A stretch of 64,000 nt of DNA, from positions 1,830,296 through 1,894,295 of the forward strand of contig JABTUW010000002.1 in the NCBI GenBank assembly GCA_015075185.1, written 5' to 3'. A program made the translations under genes and the position numbers. This document shows positions 18,024-25,670 of the stretch, piece by piece. How positions within the stretch are numbered: the stretch's first letter is position 1; each line of letters starts with the position of its first letter. Origin of the DNA: Anaerolineales bacterium (GTDB lineage Bacteria; Chloroflexota; Anaerolineae; 4572-78; J111). The notes under the pieces were generated by a model. That model did no database searches, had not been told where the DNA came from, and worked only from the letters and a program-made list of their open reading frames with translations.

Positions 18024-18818
18024 ATGGAATGGCCTGAATATGAGCGTATGTACCAGGTTGAGGACTCCCACTGGTGGTTTGTGGGACGGCGGCAGTTGGC
18101 CCAAGTCCTCATCGAACAGTGCAGCGCTTCTCATCCCAAACAACGAATCCTCGATATAGGCTGTGGTACCGGCGGTAACCTGGCTTTCTTGGCTCGTTGG
18201 GGCGATGGCTTTGGCGTTGATCTTAGCCCCCTGGCCTTAAGTTTGGCCTGCCACCGATGCTTGCCCCGGCTGGCGCAAGCGTCGGGTCTGGCCTTGCCCT
18301 ATGCCGACCAGAGTTTTGACCTGGTGACGCTCTTTGATGTGCTTTATCATCGCTGGATCAGCGACGACGACCAGGCTGTACGCGAGGCTTACCGGGTGCT
18401 GCGGCCAGGCGGGTGGTTACTGCTGACCGATTCGGCTTTGCCTAGCCTATGGAGCCTCCATGATGAAATTTATTACGCCCGGCAGCGTTATACCCTGGGA
18501 GTGGTACAGGCCAAATTGCGCGGGGTTGGTTTTCAAGGCGGAGTTTTTTCGTATATTAATGCGTTATTGCTGCCGTTTGTAGCAGCGACTCGTCTCGTTA
18601 CTCGCTGGCTTCCGTCGGCTGAAATGGATGTCCAGCCGCCACCCCACTGGTTAAATCAATTACTGCTTGGCGTCCGCAGCCTGGAAGCGGCCTGGCTGGG
18701 CCGGGGGCATACCTTTCCCCTGGGTAGCAGTCTCATCTGTTTTACCCAAAAACCTCCGGCGGTTCCTGTCGTCCTGAAGTTACCGGCTGAAGAAATCCTG
18801 TACGAACAGGTTTCCTGA
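18024..18818 (+). CDS. Class I SAM-dependent methyltransferase
   Basis: This is a 264-residue methyltransferase. Motif I is ILDIGCGTGGNLAFL near residues 40-55. The acidic residue after beta2 is in GVDLSPLALSLA, and DLVTLFDVLYH and EAYRVLRPGGWLLLT are the later class I motifs. The substrate may be a sugar or lipid-linked intermediate, given the aminotransferase immediately upstream and the flippase-like gene downstream; that is inference. Fifteen residues from the N-terminus it has SHWWFVGRRQLAQ, a pattern common in methyltransferases of glycan loci. Confidence 0.85.
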   Translation: MEWPEYERMYQVEDSHWWFVGRRQLAQVLIEQCSASHPKQRILDIGCGTGGNLAFLARWGDGFGVDLSPLALSLACHRCLPRLAQASGLALPYADQSFDLVTLFDVLYHRWISDDDQAVREAYRVLRPGGWLLLTDSALPSLWSLHDEIYYARQRYTLGVVQAKLRGVGFQGGVFSYINALLLPFVAATRLVTRWLPSAEMDVQPPPHWLNQLLLGVRSLEAAWLGRGHTFPLGSSLICFTQKPPAVPVVLKLPAEEILYEQVS

Positions 18819-18873
18819 AGAAATAAGAGATAATCTGGCCGAATTTTCAAACTGGATTTAAACCTGAGCGTGT

Positions 18874-18879
18874 TATAAT
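18874..18879 (+). promoter_or_regulatory. TATAAT box upstream of the flippase-like gene
   Basis: A perfect -10 box stands 53 bases before the ATG at 18932. No good -35 is seen. Confidence 0.4.
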
Positions 18880-18931
18880 TCTCAATGTTGCTGCTAGTCT
18901 TCCTTATACGTAGAGTAAAGGCAGTTGAACG

Positions 18932-20131
18932 ATGACCTGGATTAAGAATCGTACAAATCTGGTTTGGGGTTTATTAATTTTGGCGATTGCCGCATTTTTT
19001 GGCTATCGTTATGTCCAGTTAGGTCATCTGGTCTATCTGGCCTATGTTGTTGCCTTTGGCGGCCTGGGTTTACTTAGCCTGATCAATCAATTGCCGCAGC
19101 GCTGGCAAAACCTTACCTTTAACCTGGGCATCAGTTTGTTCTTTTTGGATTTTGTCTTTGCTGAAATCAGTCTGGCCGATGTTTTCCGAGCCATGGCGAA
19201 TGCGGATTACCGCATGCTGTTGTTATCAATGGGGATGATTCTGCTCCATATTTATTTTCGAACGGTTCGCTGGCAGTGGCTGCTCAAACCCATGGGTCAG
19301 GTCGCTTTCTGGCCGGCCTGTCGTGCTCTGCTGATTGGCATTACCGGCAACACTGTTTTGCCGGCTCGTGCCGGCGAATTTTTGCGGGCCTACGTGTTGG
19401 GACGTTCAACCGGCCTGGCCAAAACAGGGGTTTTTGCCACCCTGGTTGTAGAACGCATCTTTGATGGCTTGACCGTTTTGTTGATATTGCTAGTGGTCAT
19501 CATTTGGGGCGTGCATAACGAACGCTTGCAGCTCATAGGTATTCTCGGCGCGATATTTTACGTGGGAGTAATGGTCGGCCTGATTGTTTTTATGCTCAAA
19601 CGTCATTGGGCCGATGCCTTAATCAACAAGTTTTTGCCGCCCCACTTAGCTAAGCGAGTCCTCGGCTTGCTTGATGGTTTTAGCAGCGGGCTGGTCGTAC
19701 TGAAAAACCCCGCCCAACTGGCCATGGTCACGTTTTGGAATATGCTGACCTGGGGGATCATCCTCATTTCATTTTGGTTTGGCTTGCTGGCCTTTGATTT
19801 CGGTTCGCCGCTGCCGTGGCAAGCGCCCGTGCTCATGCTGCCGGCAATGGCCCTGGGTTTGACAGTTCCGGCGGCGCCAGGGGGCGTCGGCCTGGTGCAG
19901 GCGGCGATCAAATTGACCCTGGATTTAACCTATGCTGGCCTGCCGGTCGCCGCCAACTTTCAGGAAAGCGTGGCCGCCGCGGGTATCTTAATTCACTTTA
20001 CCCAATTTGCCCCGGAAGTCATCCCTGGTATCTTCTGCTTTATGTACGAGGGCCTCTCGACCCGTGAAGTGAGCGCCGGCCGCAGCCTGGGCCAATCCGA
20101 CGCGAATATCGTAGCCAATTTACCTGACTAA
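18932..20131 (+). CDS. Flippase-like integral membrane protein (UPF0104, lysylphosphatidylglycerol synthase TM family)
   Basis: This 399-residue protein has about 8-10 membrane segments and matches the UPF0104 family (AglD/MprF N-terminal type). Conserved features are FRTVRWQWLLKPMG, GNTVLPARAGEFLRAYVLGR and VVERIFDGLTVLLI, and PAAPGGVGLVQAA toward the C-terminus. Members are thought to move charged or glycosylated lipids across membranes. It lies after the aminotransferase and methyltransferase but has its own TATAAT box about 50 bases upstream (18874-18879), so it may be separately transcribed. Function here is inferred from the family only. Confidence 0.8.
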   Translation: MTWIKNRTNLVWGLLILAIAAFFGYRYVQLGHLVYLAYVVAFGGLGLLSLINQLPQRWQNLTFNLGISLFFLDFVFAEISLADVFRAMANADYRMLLLSMGMILLHIYFRTVRWQWLLKPMGQVAFWPACRALLIGITGNTVLPARAGEFLRAYVLGRSTGLAKTGVFATLVVERIFDGLTVLLILLVVIIWGVHNERLQLIGILGAIFYVGVMVGLIVFMLKRHWADALINKFLPPHLAKRVLGLLDGFSSGLVVLKNPAQLAMVTFWNMLTWGIILISFWFGLLAFDFGSPLPWQAPVLMLPAMALGLTVPAAPGGVGLVQAAIKLTLDLTYAGLPVAANFQESVAAAGILIHFTQFAPEVIPGIFCFMYEGLSTREVSAGRSLGQSDANIVANLPD

Positions 20132-20296
20132 AAATCCCTTGAAATTCTATTTAGCCTCAAGAATTGGACAAATAGACTGAAGTAGTGTAATATCCGCCCC
20201 GCTTGTGAAATTAACATCAAGTCACTTATTCCTCCACCTTAGCTGTGTTCTGTTCTTGCTGCGACTTCATTGGCTTGGGAATTTATGCACAAGTAC

Positions 20297-20325
20297 TTGA
20301 CGAGATAGGCGGCGCGTGGTATAAT
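20297..20325 (+). promoter_or_regulatory. Sigma70-type promoter of the atp operon
   Basis: TTGACG (20297-20302) and TATAAT (20320-20325) are separated by 17 bases, near-consensus. It lies 50 bases before the first atp gene and is the best promoter in the window. Confidence 0.8.
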
Positions 20326-20374
20326 CGCCGCCGAATTCTAGGGGTAGTCTGTAAAATCTCACCAAACCGGTCAA

Positions 20375-20584
20375 GTGAAGAAATATCTGAGCACGCTGGA
20401 AGGGTATCACCTGGCCCTTCAAATTAGCAGTATTTTGTTGTGCTCTGTTTTTGGCTCACTTTTCGGCGGTATTTGGTTAGATCGAAAACTCGGGACTACT
20501 CCCTGGCTCACGTTAATCCTGATGGTCGTGGGCCTGGTAATCGCCACCTACATTATTTACCGCACGGTAAAAGAACCACATTAG
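20375..20584 (+). CDS. AtpZ/AtpI-type ATP synthase accessory membrane protein
   Basis: This 69-residue protein has two hydrophobic segments (about 13-33 and 44-63) and the family-typical FGSLFGGIWLDRKLGTTPWLTLILMVVGLVIA. AtpZ/AtpI proteins assist assembly of the c-ring or Mg2+ supply for F-type ATP synthase. It starts at a GTG about 50 bases after the strong promoter and is first in the atp operon, the usual position. The assignment to AtpZ rather than AtpI is uncertain because such short proteins differ little. Confidence 0.8.
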   Translation: MKKYLSTLEGYHLALQISSILLCSVFGSLFGGIWLDRKLGTTPWLTLILMVVGLVIATYIIYRTVKEPH

Positions 20585-20671
20585 AGTAGTTAAAAATAGA
20601 TACTTTACAGCCCACAGTAGTTAGAATTTTGACTGCTGGTCTGAATGCCAGGATGCAGAGGTTTGGAGCGT

Positions 20672-20983
20672 ATGACTAAAGTTATCATCTACATTGTGAT
20701 TGCGTTAATTATCATTATTGTGGGTAATATGTTGCTGCCCGTGCCCCGCGCGGCCATCGAAGTGGCGGCTGAACCAATTGGTTTGGGCCAGGTGACCAAT
20801 GCCATGCTCACTTCCTTTATCCTGTCGGCGATCATCCTTATCCTCGCTTTTGTTGTGGGCCGTAACTTGAAAGAAAAGCCAAGCGGATTGCAAAATATTA
20901 TTGAGGTTTTGATTGAAGCGCTCGGTAATTTTGTCAATGATATTGCGCCCAAAAATGGGCTGCTACTTTTTTCCCTATTTTAG
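20672..20983 (+). CDS. atpB: ATP synthase Fo subunit a, N-terminal fragment (frameshifted)
   Basis: The first 103 residues of subunit a are here, with a signal-like membrane segment and the segment FILSAIILILAFVVGRNLK. The frame runs into a TAG just after APKNG, at the point where the conserved FFP motif should follow. The remainder, beginning FFPILATIFIYLLFANW, is in the -1 frame directly downstream, so one gene has been broken by an indel around 20955-20973, near a run of six T. A start at ATG 20672 gives the more typical length; an ATG at 20645 is also open. Since the rest of the operon is intact, a sequencing or assembly error is the simplest explanation. Confidence 0.85.
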   Translation: MTKVIIYIVIALIIIIVGNMLLPVPRAAIEVAAEPIGLGQVTNAMLTSFILSAIILILAFVVGRNLKEKPSGLQNIIEVLIEALGNFVNDIAPKNGLLLFSLF

Positions 20984-21003
20984 CCACCATTTTCATTTAC
21001 CTC

Positions 21004-21648
21004 TTGTTTGCCAACTGGTTTGGGTTGCTGACCCCTCTACTGGGCAGCTTCGGGATTGTTCATTCAACTGATCACGGGGGGATACCGGTCGAGGATATCG
21101 TTTTCATCCGGGGAAATGCTGAGACGATAACCCCTCTCCACGAAGAGGCTGAGCCTGAAGGCGGCGAAGCCGAGGCTGAAGGTGAAGACCATGCCGCGGG
21201 AGAACAAGCTCTCATTGTCCCATTTTTCCGCGCCCCCAGCAGCGATCTGAATCTAACCTTTGGTCTGGCCCTTGTTTCTGTTTTTCTAACCCAAGTGTTT
21301 GGCGTTTGGGAATTGGGTCTAGGCTATTTTGGCAAATTCTTCCAGTTCGGCTCTTTCGCCAGAAAGGGTTTTGGACTGGGGCTCATTGACTTCTTTATGG
21401 GCTTGATTGAGCTGGTCAGCGAAGTAGCTAAAATTCTCTCTTTTGCCTTCCGGTTGTTTGGCAATATCTTTGCGGGCGAAGTGATCTTAATCATTATGTC
21501 ATCGCTGGTTTCCCTGCTGGTGGTGAATATTTTCTTTGGCCTGGAAATATTTGTTGGCTTTATCCAGGCCTTTGTCTTTTTCATTCTGTCACTGGTCTTT
21601 TTCTCGATGGCAACTCATTCGCATGGTGAGGAGCACAGCGAGCATTAA
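21004..21648 (+). CDS. atpB: ATP synthase Fo subunit a, C-terminal fragment (frameshifted)
   Basis: This continues subunit a of the proton channel. It begins within the conserved FANWFGLL element; the same frame is open upstream to about 20965, where FFPILATIF is encoded. The essential arginine is present in SFAFRLFGNIFAGEV, followed by the last two membrane segments and a His-rich tail. Between segments there is a long loop containing EEAEPEGGEAEAEGEDHAAGE, an acidic insertion larger than in the E. coli protein. The TTG at 21004 is only the first possible start in this frame and is probably not used; the natural product would join both fragments. Confidence 0.88.
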   Translation: MFANWFGLLTPLLGSFGIVHSTDHGGIPVEDIVFIRGNAETITPLHEEAEPEGGEAEAEGEDHAAGEQALIVPFFRAPSSDLNLTFGLALVSVFLTQVFGVWELGLGYFGKFFQFGSFARKGFGLGLIDFFMGLIELVSEVAKILSFAFRLFGNIFAGEVILIIMSSLVSLLVVNIFFGLEIFVGFIQAFVFFILSLVFFSMATHSHGEEHSEH

Positions 21649-21654
21649 AAGTTT

Positions 21655-21729
21655 AGAAATAAGAAATAAGAAAACAGAAAGTTGTTTGCTCATTTCTTCC
21701 TTCTTATTTCCTTCTTCTTTTTTCTTACT
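21655..21729. repeat. Purine then pyrimidine repeat tract between atpB and atpE
   Basis: AGAAATA x2, AGAAAAC, AGAAAGT (period 7) are followed by a TTCTTCC-rich tract that could pair with them. Confidence 0.7.
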
Positions 21730-21760
21730 TTATTACGCCAAGGAGGCAAATTAAGATAAA

Positions 21761-21991
21761 ATGGATGCTCAAACCTTCAAATTGTTAGCTGCTGGCCTGG
21801 CCATTGGCCTCGGCGCTATCGGCCCTGGTATTGGGGTGGGGCTGCTGGTGCTGGGAGCCTTACAATCCATTGGCCGCAACCCGGAAGCCGCCGGACAGAT
21901 TCAGACAAATATGTTTATCGGCATTGCTTTTACCGAAGCTATCGCTATTTACGCGCTGGTGGTTTCATTGATCCTCCTGTTTGTGGTCTGA
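21761..21991 (+). CDS. atpE: ATP synthase Fo subunit c
   Basis: This 76-residue hairpin protein forms the rotor ring. Helix 1 has the glycine-rich GLAIGLGAIGPGIGVG, the polar loop is RNPEA, and helix 2 carries the ion-binding Glu in FTEAIAIYALV. The position equal to Gln32 of sodium-type rings is Val (GPGIGVG) and the Glu is followed by Ala, so a proton-coupled enzyme is more likely than a sodium one. A strong AAGGAGG site (21740-21746) stands 14 bases before the ATG, longer than usual. It is preceded by a purine tract and a pyrimidine tract that could pair. Confidence 0.95.
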   Translation: MDAQTFKLLAAGLAIGLGAIGPGIGVGLLVLGALQSIGRNPEAAGQIQTNMFIGIAFTEAIAIYALVVSLILLFVV

Positions 21992-22049
21992 GCCGTGTTG
22001 GACTTACAAACACTTATATTCGACTCAGTCAGAAGGGAGGTATAAACGC

Positions 22050-22544
22050 GTGGAAGCATTAGGAATTTCCCCTTTTGGGATTGTTGCCTACATTGTTAAC
22101 TTTATCATCCTCGTTGTGCTGTTGCAGATGTTTCTGTATAAGCCTGTCACGCAAATGCTAGCGCAACGCCAGCAGCGTATCGCCGATGGGTTGTCGGCGG
22201 CCGATAGGGCTGCCCGCGAGGCTGCACTCCAACGGGCAGAATTTGAGAAAGAACTCGCTAAAGCTCGCGAAGCTTCTCAGGCCGAAGCCCGTAAAGCCGC
22301 CGAAGCGACTGAAAAGATGCGCCAGGATATTATTGCGGCGGCTCAAAAGGAAGCTGAGGAAATCAAAGCGCGAGCCAGAGCCGAAGCCGAACAGGAAAAG
22401 CAGCAAGTCGCGACTGACCTGCAAAAAGAAGCAGCATCTTTAGCCATGCAGATTACCCGGAAAGTAGTCGGCGGAGCCATTGACGAAAATGCGCAGCGCA
22501 CCCTGGTTAATCAGTTCCTGGCTAATTTAGGAGATGGCAAGTGA
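22050..22544 (+). CDS. atpF: ATP synthase Fo subunit b
   Basis: This is the peripheral stalk subunit of about 164 residues. One N-terminal membrane segment (IVAYIVNFIILVVLLQMFLY) is followed by a long charged coiled coil rich in Ala, Glu, Lys and Arg. The start is the GTG at 22050, nine bases after GGGAGG (22035-22040). An upstream open stretch in the same frame has no ribosome binding site and is not b-like. The stop overlaps the atpH start by four bases. Confidence 0.92.
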   Translation: MEALGISPFGIVAYIVNFIILVVLLQMFLYKPVTQMLAQRQQRIADGLSAADRAAREAALQRAEFEKELAKAREASQAEARKAAEATEKMRQDIIAAAQKEAEEIKARARAEAEQEKQQVATDLQKEAASLAMQITRKVVGGAIDENAQRTLVNQFLANLGDGK

Positions 22545-23068
22545 AAGCACAAGAGCTTTCGCACAAATATGCGACGGCTGTCTTTAGCCTGGCCCTCGAG
22601 TCATGGCTGAATCCCCTGAATGCTGTGCAAGCTGAGTTGGCCAATAACCCAACTCTGGTCGCGGCGTTGCAGGATAAAGATCGCCCGTTCAGCGAGCGGC
22701 AGCATGCACTGGATAAAATCATTCCCGGCGATAGCAGCCAACAGGTGCGCAACTTTTTATATACCCTGTTGAAAGATGGGGATATTGGCTTGCTGGGTGA
22801 AGTCATGGGTGAATTGGAGCGCATGACCCGGGGCGGCCCGCGCGTCCAGGTAGCTCGTGTGACTACCGCCCTACCGCTCTCTGAGCAAGAGAAGGAAACG
22901 TTCCGCCAAAAATTAGCCGCTCAGTATGGTGAGAGCCTGGCATTCGATTTTGACGTTGACCCAGCCCTTCTCGGTGGGGCCGTTGTCCAGGTGGGTGACA
23001 AGGTGATGGACGGCAGCGTAGCGACCCGACTCGCGGCTATGAGCAACGCATTAGGGGTTAAAAGTTAA
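22541..23068 (+). CDS. atpH: ATP synthase F1 subunit delta
   Basis: This is the 175-residue subunit that joins F1 to the peripheral stalk. The N-terminal helical domain begins LSHKYATAVFSLALE. The C-terminal part has the family signature, ending GGAVVQVGDKVMDGSVATRLAAMSNAL. It starts at a GTG within GTGA, overlapping the atpF stop, so translation is coupled. Length and motifs are typical. Confidence 0.93.
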   Translation: MKAQELSHKYATAVFSLALESWLNPLNAVQAELANNPTLVAALQDKDRPFSERQHALDKIIPGDSSQQVRNFLYTLLKDGDIGLLGEVMGELERMTRGGPRVQVARVTTALPLSEQEKETFRQKLAAQYGESLAFDFDVDPALLGGAVVQVGDKVMDGSVATRLAAMSNALGVKS

Positions 23069-23091
23069 ACGTTGAACGTTCAATGTTTAAC
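23064..23091. repeat. 28-bp near-perfect palindrome between atpH and atpA
   Basis: Outer GTTAAAC and GTTTAAC enclose CGTTGAACGTTCAA-type sequence of period 7. Confidence 0.8.
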
Positions 23092-23112
23092 TTCAACGTC
23101 ATTGGAGGTTAG

Positions 23113-24636
23113 ATGGTTCTGAAATTAGACGATATTACAGCCCAAATCCGCCAACAGATTGAAGCGTTTGAAGCGCCGGTTGAGATTGCCGATGTGGGTG
23201 CGGTTATCAGTGTTGGCGATGGGATTGCCCGGATTAGCGGTCTGACCAATGTCATGGCGACTGAATTGCTCGAATTTCCCGGCGGTGTTCTGGGAATGGC
23301 CTTGAATCTGGAAGAAAATCAGGTTGGCGCGGTCATTTTGGGTGATTTTGAGCATATTGAGGAGGGCGATACCGTCAAAAGCACGGGGCGTATTGCCTCG
23401 GTGCCGGTTGGTGAGGCGCTGGTTGGCCGGGTAGTTAACGCGGTGGGCGAACCGGTTGATGGTAAAGGCCCGATCCAGAATGATGGCTATTATCCGGTTG
23501 AGAAGATTGCTCCCGGCGTGATCGAGCGGGCTAACGTAAATACCCCGGTGCAAACCGGTATTCTGGCTATTGACTCGATGATCCCGATTGGGCGCGGCCA
23601 GCGCGAGTTGATCATCGGCGACCGCCAGACCGGGAAGACGGCTATTGCCCTGGATACGATTATCAACCAAAAGGGCAAAGACCTGATTTGTATTTACGTG
23701 GCGATTGGGCAGCGGCAGGGCCAGGTGGCTCAGGTGGTTGGCATCTTGGAACGGTATGGCGCAATGGATCATACCATCGTGGTGGTGGCCGGCGCGTCGG
23801 ACCCGGCCCCGATGCAGTATATTGCTCCCTACGCCGGCTGCGCCATGGGCGAGTACTTTATGGACAAGGGCAAAGAGGCGTTGATCATCTATGATGATCT
23901 CAGCAAACACGCCTGGGCCTATCGCCAGATTTCGCTGTTATTGCGCCGCCCGCCCGGACGCGAAGCCTATCCCGGCGACCTGTTCTATCTGCACTCCCGC
24001 CTCCTGGAACGCGCGGCCAAACTGTCGAATGAAAACGGCGGCGGCTCGCTGACGGCCCTGCCGATCATCGAGACCCTGGCCGGCGACGTCAGCGCCTACG
24101 TGCCGACTAACGTGATCTCGATTACCGATGGCCAGATTTTCCTGGAAAGCGACCTCTTCTATGCCGGTCAGCGCCCGGCGCTCAACGTAGGTATTTCCGT
24201 ATCGCGGGTGGGTGGTGACGCTCAAACCAAAGCGATGAAGCAGGTGGCGGGTCAATTGCGCCTGGAGCTAGCCCAATTTAGAGCCTTGGCTGCTTTTGCT
24301 CAATTTGGCTCTGAGTTGGATGCGGCCACTCGTGATCAGCTTGAACGTGGGTTGCGCCTGACCGAGTTGTTGAAGCAGCCACAGTATCAACCTCAATCGC
24401 TGGAAGATCAGGTCATATCCGTTTATGCTTTGACCCGAGGCTTTGCCCGAACGGTGCCGGTCAATGAGGTTCGGGATTACGTGAACAATCTGCTTCAATT
24501 TATGCACTCGAATTATCCAGCAGCCGGTCAAGCCATTGCCAATGAGAAAGCGATCTCCGAGCAAACAGATACCGCTTTGTGGGCTGCTTTAGGGGAGTAC
24601 AATCGCTCTCGTGGCCTGGAAGTACCCAAAAAATAA
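23113..24636 (+). CDS. atpA: ATP synthase F1 subunit alpha
   Basis: This is the 507-residue non-catalytic nucleotide-binding subunit. Walker A is GDRQTGKTAIA near residue 170, the arginine-finger region is present in the ISVSRVGGDAQTKAMKQVAG stretch, and the N-terminal beta-barrel has VGDGIARISGL. A GGAGG site lies five bases before the ATG. The gap from atpH holds a 28-base near-perfect palindrome. Length and order in the operon are normal. Confidence 0.97.
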   Translation: MVLKLDDITAQIRQQIEAFEAPVEIADVGAVISVGDGIARISGLTNVMATELLEFPGGVLGMALNLEENQVGAVILGDFEHIEEGDTVKSTGRIASVPVGEALVGRVVNAVGEPVDGKGPIQNDGYYPVEKIAPGVIERANVNTPVQTGILAIDSMIPIGRGQRELIIGDRQTGKTAIALDTIINQKGKDLICIYVAIGQRQGQVAQVVGILERYGAMDHTIVVVAGASDPAPMQYIAPYAGCAMGEYFMDKGKEALIIYDDLSKHAWAYRQISLLLRRPPGREAYPGDLFYLHSRLLERAAKLSNENGGGSLTALPIIETLAGDVSAYVPTNVISITDGQIFLESDLFYAGQRPALNVGISVSRVGGDAQTKAMKQVAGQLRLELAQFRALAAFAQFGSELDAATRDQLERGLRLTELLKQPQYQPQSLEDQVISVYALTRGFARTVPVNEVRDYVNNLLQFMHSNYPAAGQAIANEKAISEQTDTALWAALGEYNRSRGLEVPKK

Positions 24637-24640
24637 TTGT

Positions 24641-24716
24641 AATGATGAATAATGAATTGTGAATGATGAATATTCCGTTAATAATTAACGATTTTCAATT
24701 CACAATTCACAATTGT
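24641..24716. repeat. Period-7 repeats and inverted repeats between atpA and atpG
   Basis: TGATGAA-type heptads (24641-24670) and CAATTCA-type heptads (24696-24716) are complementary over 10 bases, with CGTTAATAATTAACG (24676-24690) as a palindrome between. Confidence 0.8.
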
Positions 24717-24734
24717 CTTCTTTAGGGGTAACCT

Positions 24735-25646
24735 GTGGCTTCTCTGCGAGAAATCAGACAACGGATTAGAAGCGTTAAAAACATCGCCCAGATCACACGG
24801 GCGATGCAAATGGTAGCGGCCTCAAAGATGCGCCGGGCGCAAGAGCAGGCCCTGGCCTCACGGCCCTACGCGGCCAAAACCTGGGAAATTTTGACCCACC
24901 TGGCGGCGCAAAAGGGGAATGTCGAGCAACTTCACCCCCTGTTGGCAGATCGGGACCAGGTGAAAAATGTGGCCATCATCTTGATTACGTCCGATAAGGG
25001 GCTGGCTGGGGCGTACAATGGCAACATCATTCGCTCAACGATCCGCTTTATGCGGAGCAGTAATCATGAAAATGCCAGCCTGGTGACAGTCGGGCGTAAA
25101 GGGCGCGATTTTATGATTCGGTTTGGGCGAAAAGTCATCGCCGAGTTTACCGACTTGCCCTCTCGACCCACTTCCCTTGATATCAGCCCCATTACCCGGA
25201 TCGTGATTGATGGTTTCCTGGAGGGTGAATTTGATGAAGTTTATCTGGCTTCCACCGACTTTATCAACACCCTGACCCAGGAACCCACGCTGCGCTTGCT
25301 GCTGCCCATTCGGCCTGGAGCTGTCGAAAGTCAGGTGCTAAGCCAGTACTTGGGGCAGGAAACGACCATGTCTACCGCTGAGTATTTGTATGAGCCGAAT
25401 CCGAACACCTTGCTGGACACTATTTTGCCCCGTTTTACCGAACTGCAGATTTACCAGGCTTTTTTGGAGGCACGCGCCAGTGAAGAGTCGGCCCGCATGG
25501 TCGCCATGCGGAATGCGACCGAGAATGCCAACGAACTGATTGGCGACCTGACCCTGGTTTACAACAAAGCGCGTCAGGATGCGATTACCAAAGAAATGTT
25601 AGACATTGCCGGCGGGGCCGAAGCACTGGCCCAGGCACAGATGTAG
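24735..25646 (+). CDS. atpG: ATP synthase F1 subunit gamma
   Basis: This is the central rotor shaft, 303 residues. The N-terminal helix begins SLREIRQRIRSVKNIAQITRAMQMVAASKMRRAQ and the C-terminal helix has EESARMVAMRNATENANELIGDLTL, both diagnostic. The start is a GTG at 24735 preceded by TAGGGGTAA. A repeat-rich 98-base gap separates it from atpA. Confidence 0.96.
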   Translation: MASLREIRQRIRSVKNIAQITRAMQMVAASKMRRAQEQALASRPYAAKTWEILTHLAAQKGNVEQLHPLLADRDQVKNVAIILITSDKGLAGAYNGNIIRSTIRFMRSSNHENASLVTVGRKGRDFMIRFGRKVIAEFTDLPSRPTSLDISPITRIVIDGFLEGEFDEVYLASTDFINTLTQEPTLRLLLPIRPGAVESQVLSQYLGQETTMSTAEYLYEPNPNTLLDTILPRFTELQIYQAFLEARASEESARMVAMRNATENANELIGDLTLVYNKARQDAITKEMLDIAGGAEALAQAQM

Positions 25647-25670
25647 TGCGGATATAGATAGGAGGATTGA

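Noticed and set aside
16983..18143. Long minus-strand open frame (386 codons) over the aminotransferase gene
   Set aside because: It lies opposite a gene with clear catalytic motifs, has no family features and no plausible start site.
20203..20223. Rex operator upstream of the atp operon (TTGTGAAATTAACATCAA)
   Set aside because: One half matches the Rex site but the second half is poor; the call would rest on a half-site.
20945..20985. Programmed -1 frameshift in atpB
   Set aside because: The six-T run is not in the X XXY YYZ register needed for good re-pairing, and such control is not known for this gene. An indel is simpler.
23125..23910. Minus-strand open frame opposite atpA
   Set aside because: atpA is certain; the antisense product has no recognisable domain.
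24641..24716. Rex sites made of TTGTGAA/TTCACAA in the atpA-atpG gap
   Set aside because: These bases are explained by period-7 repeats, and the position inside an operon is unlikely for a repressor site.
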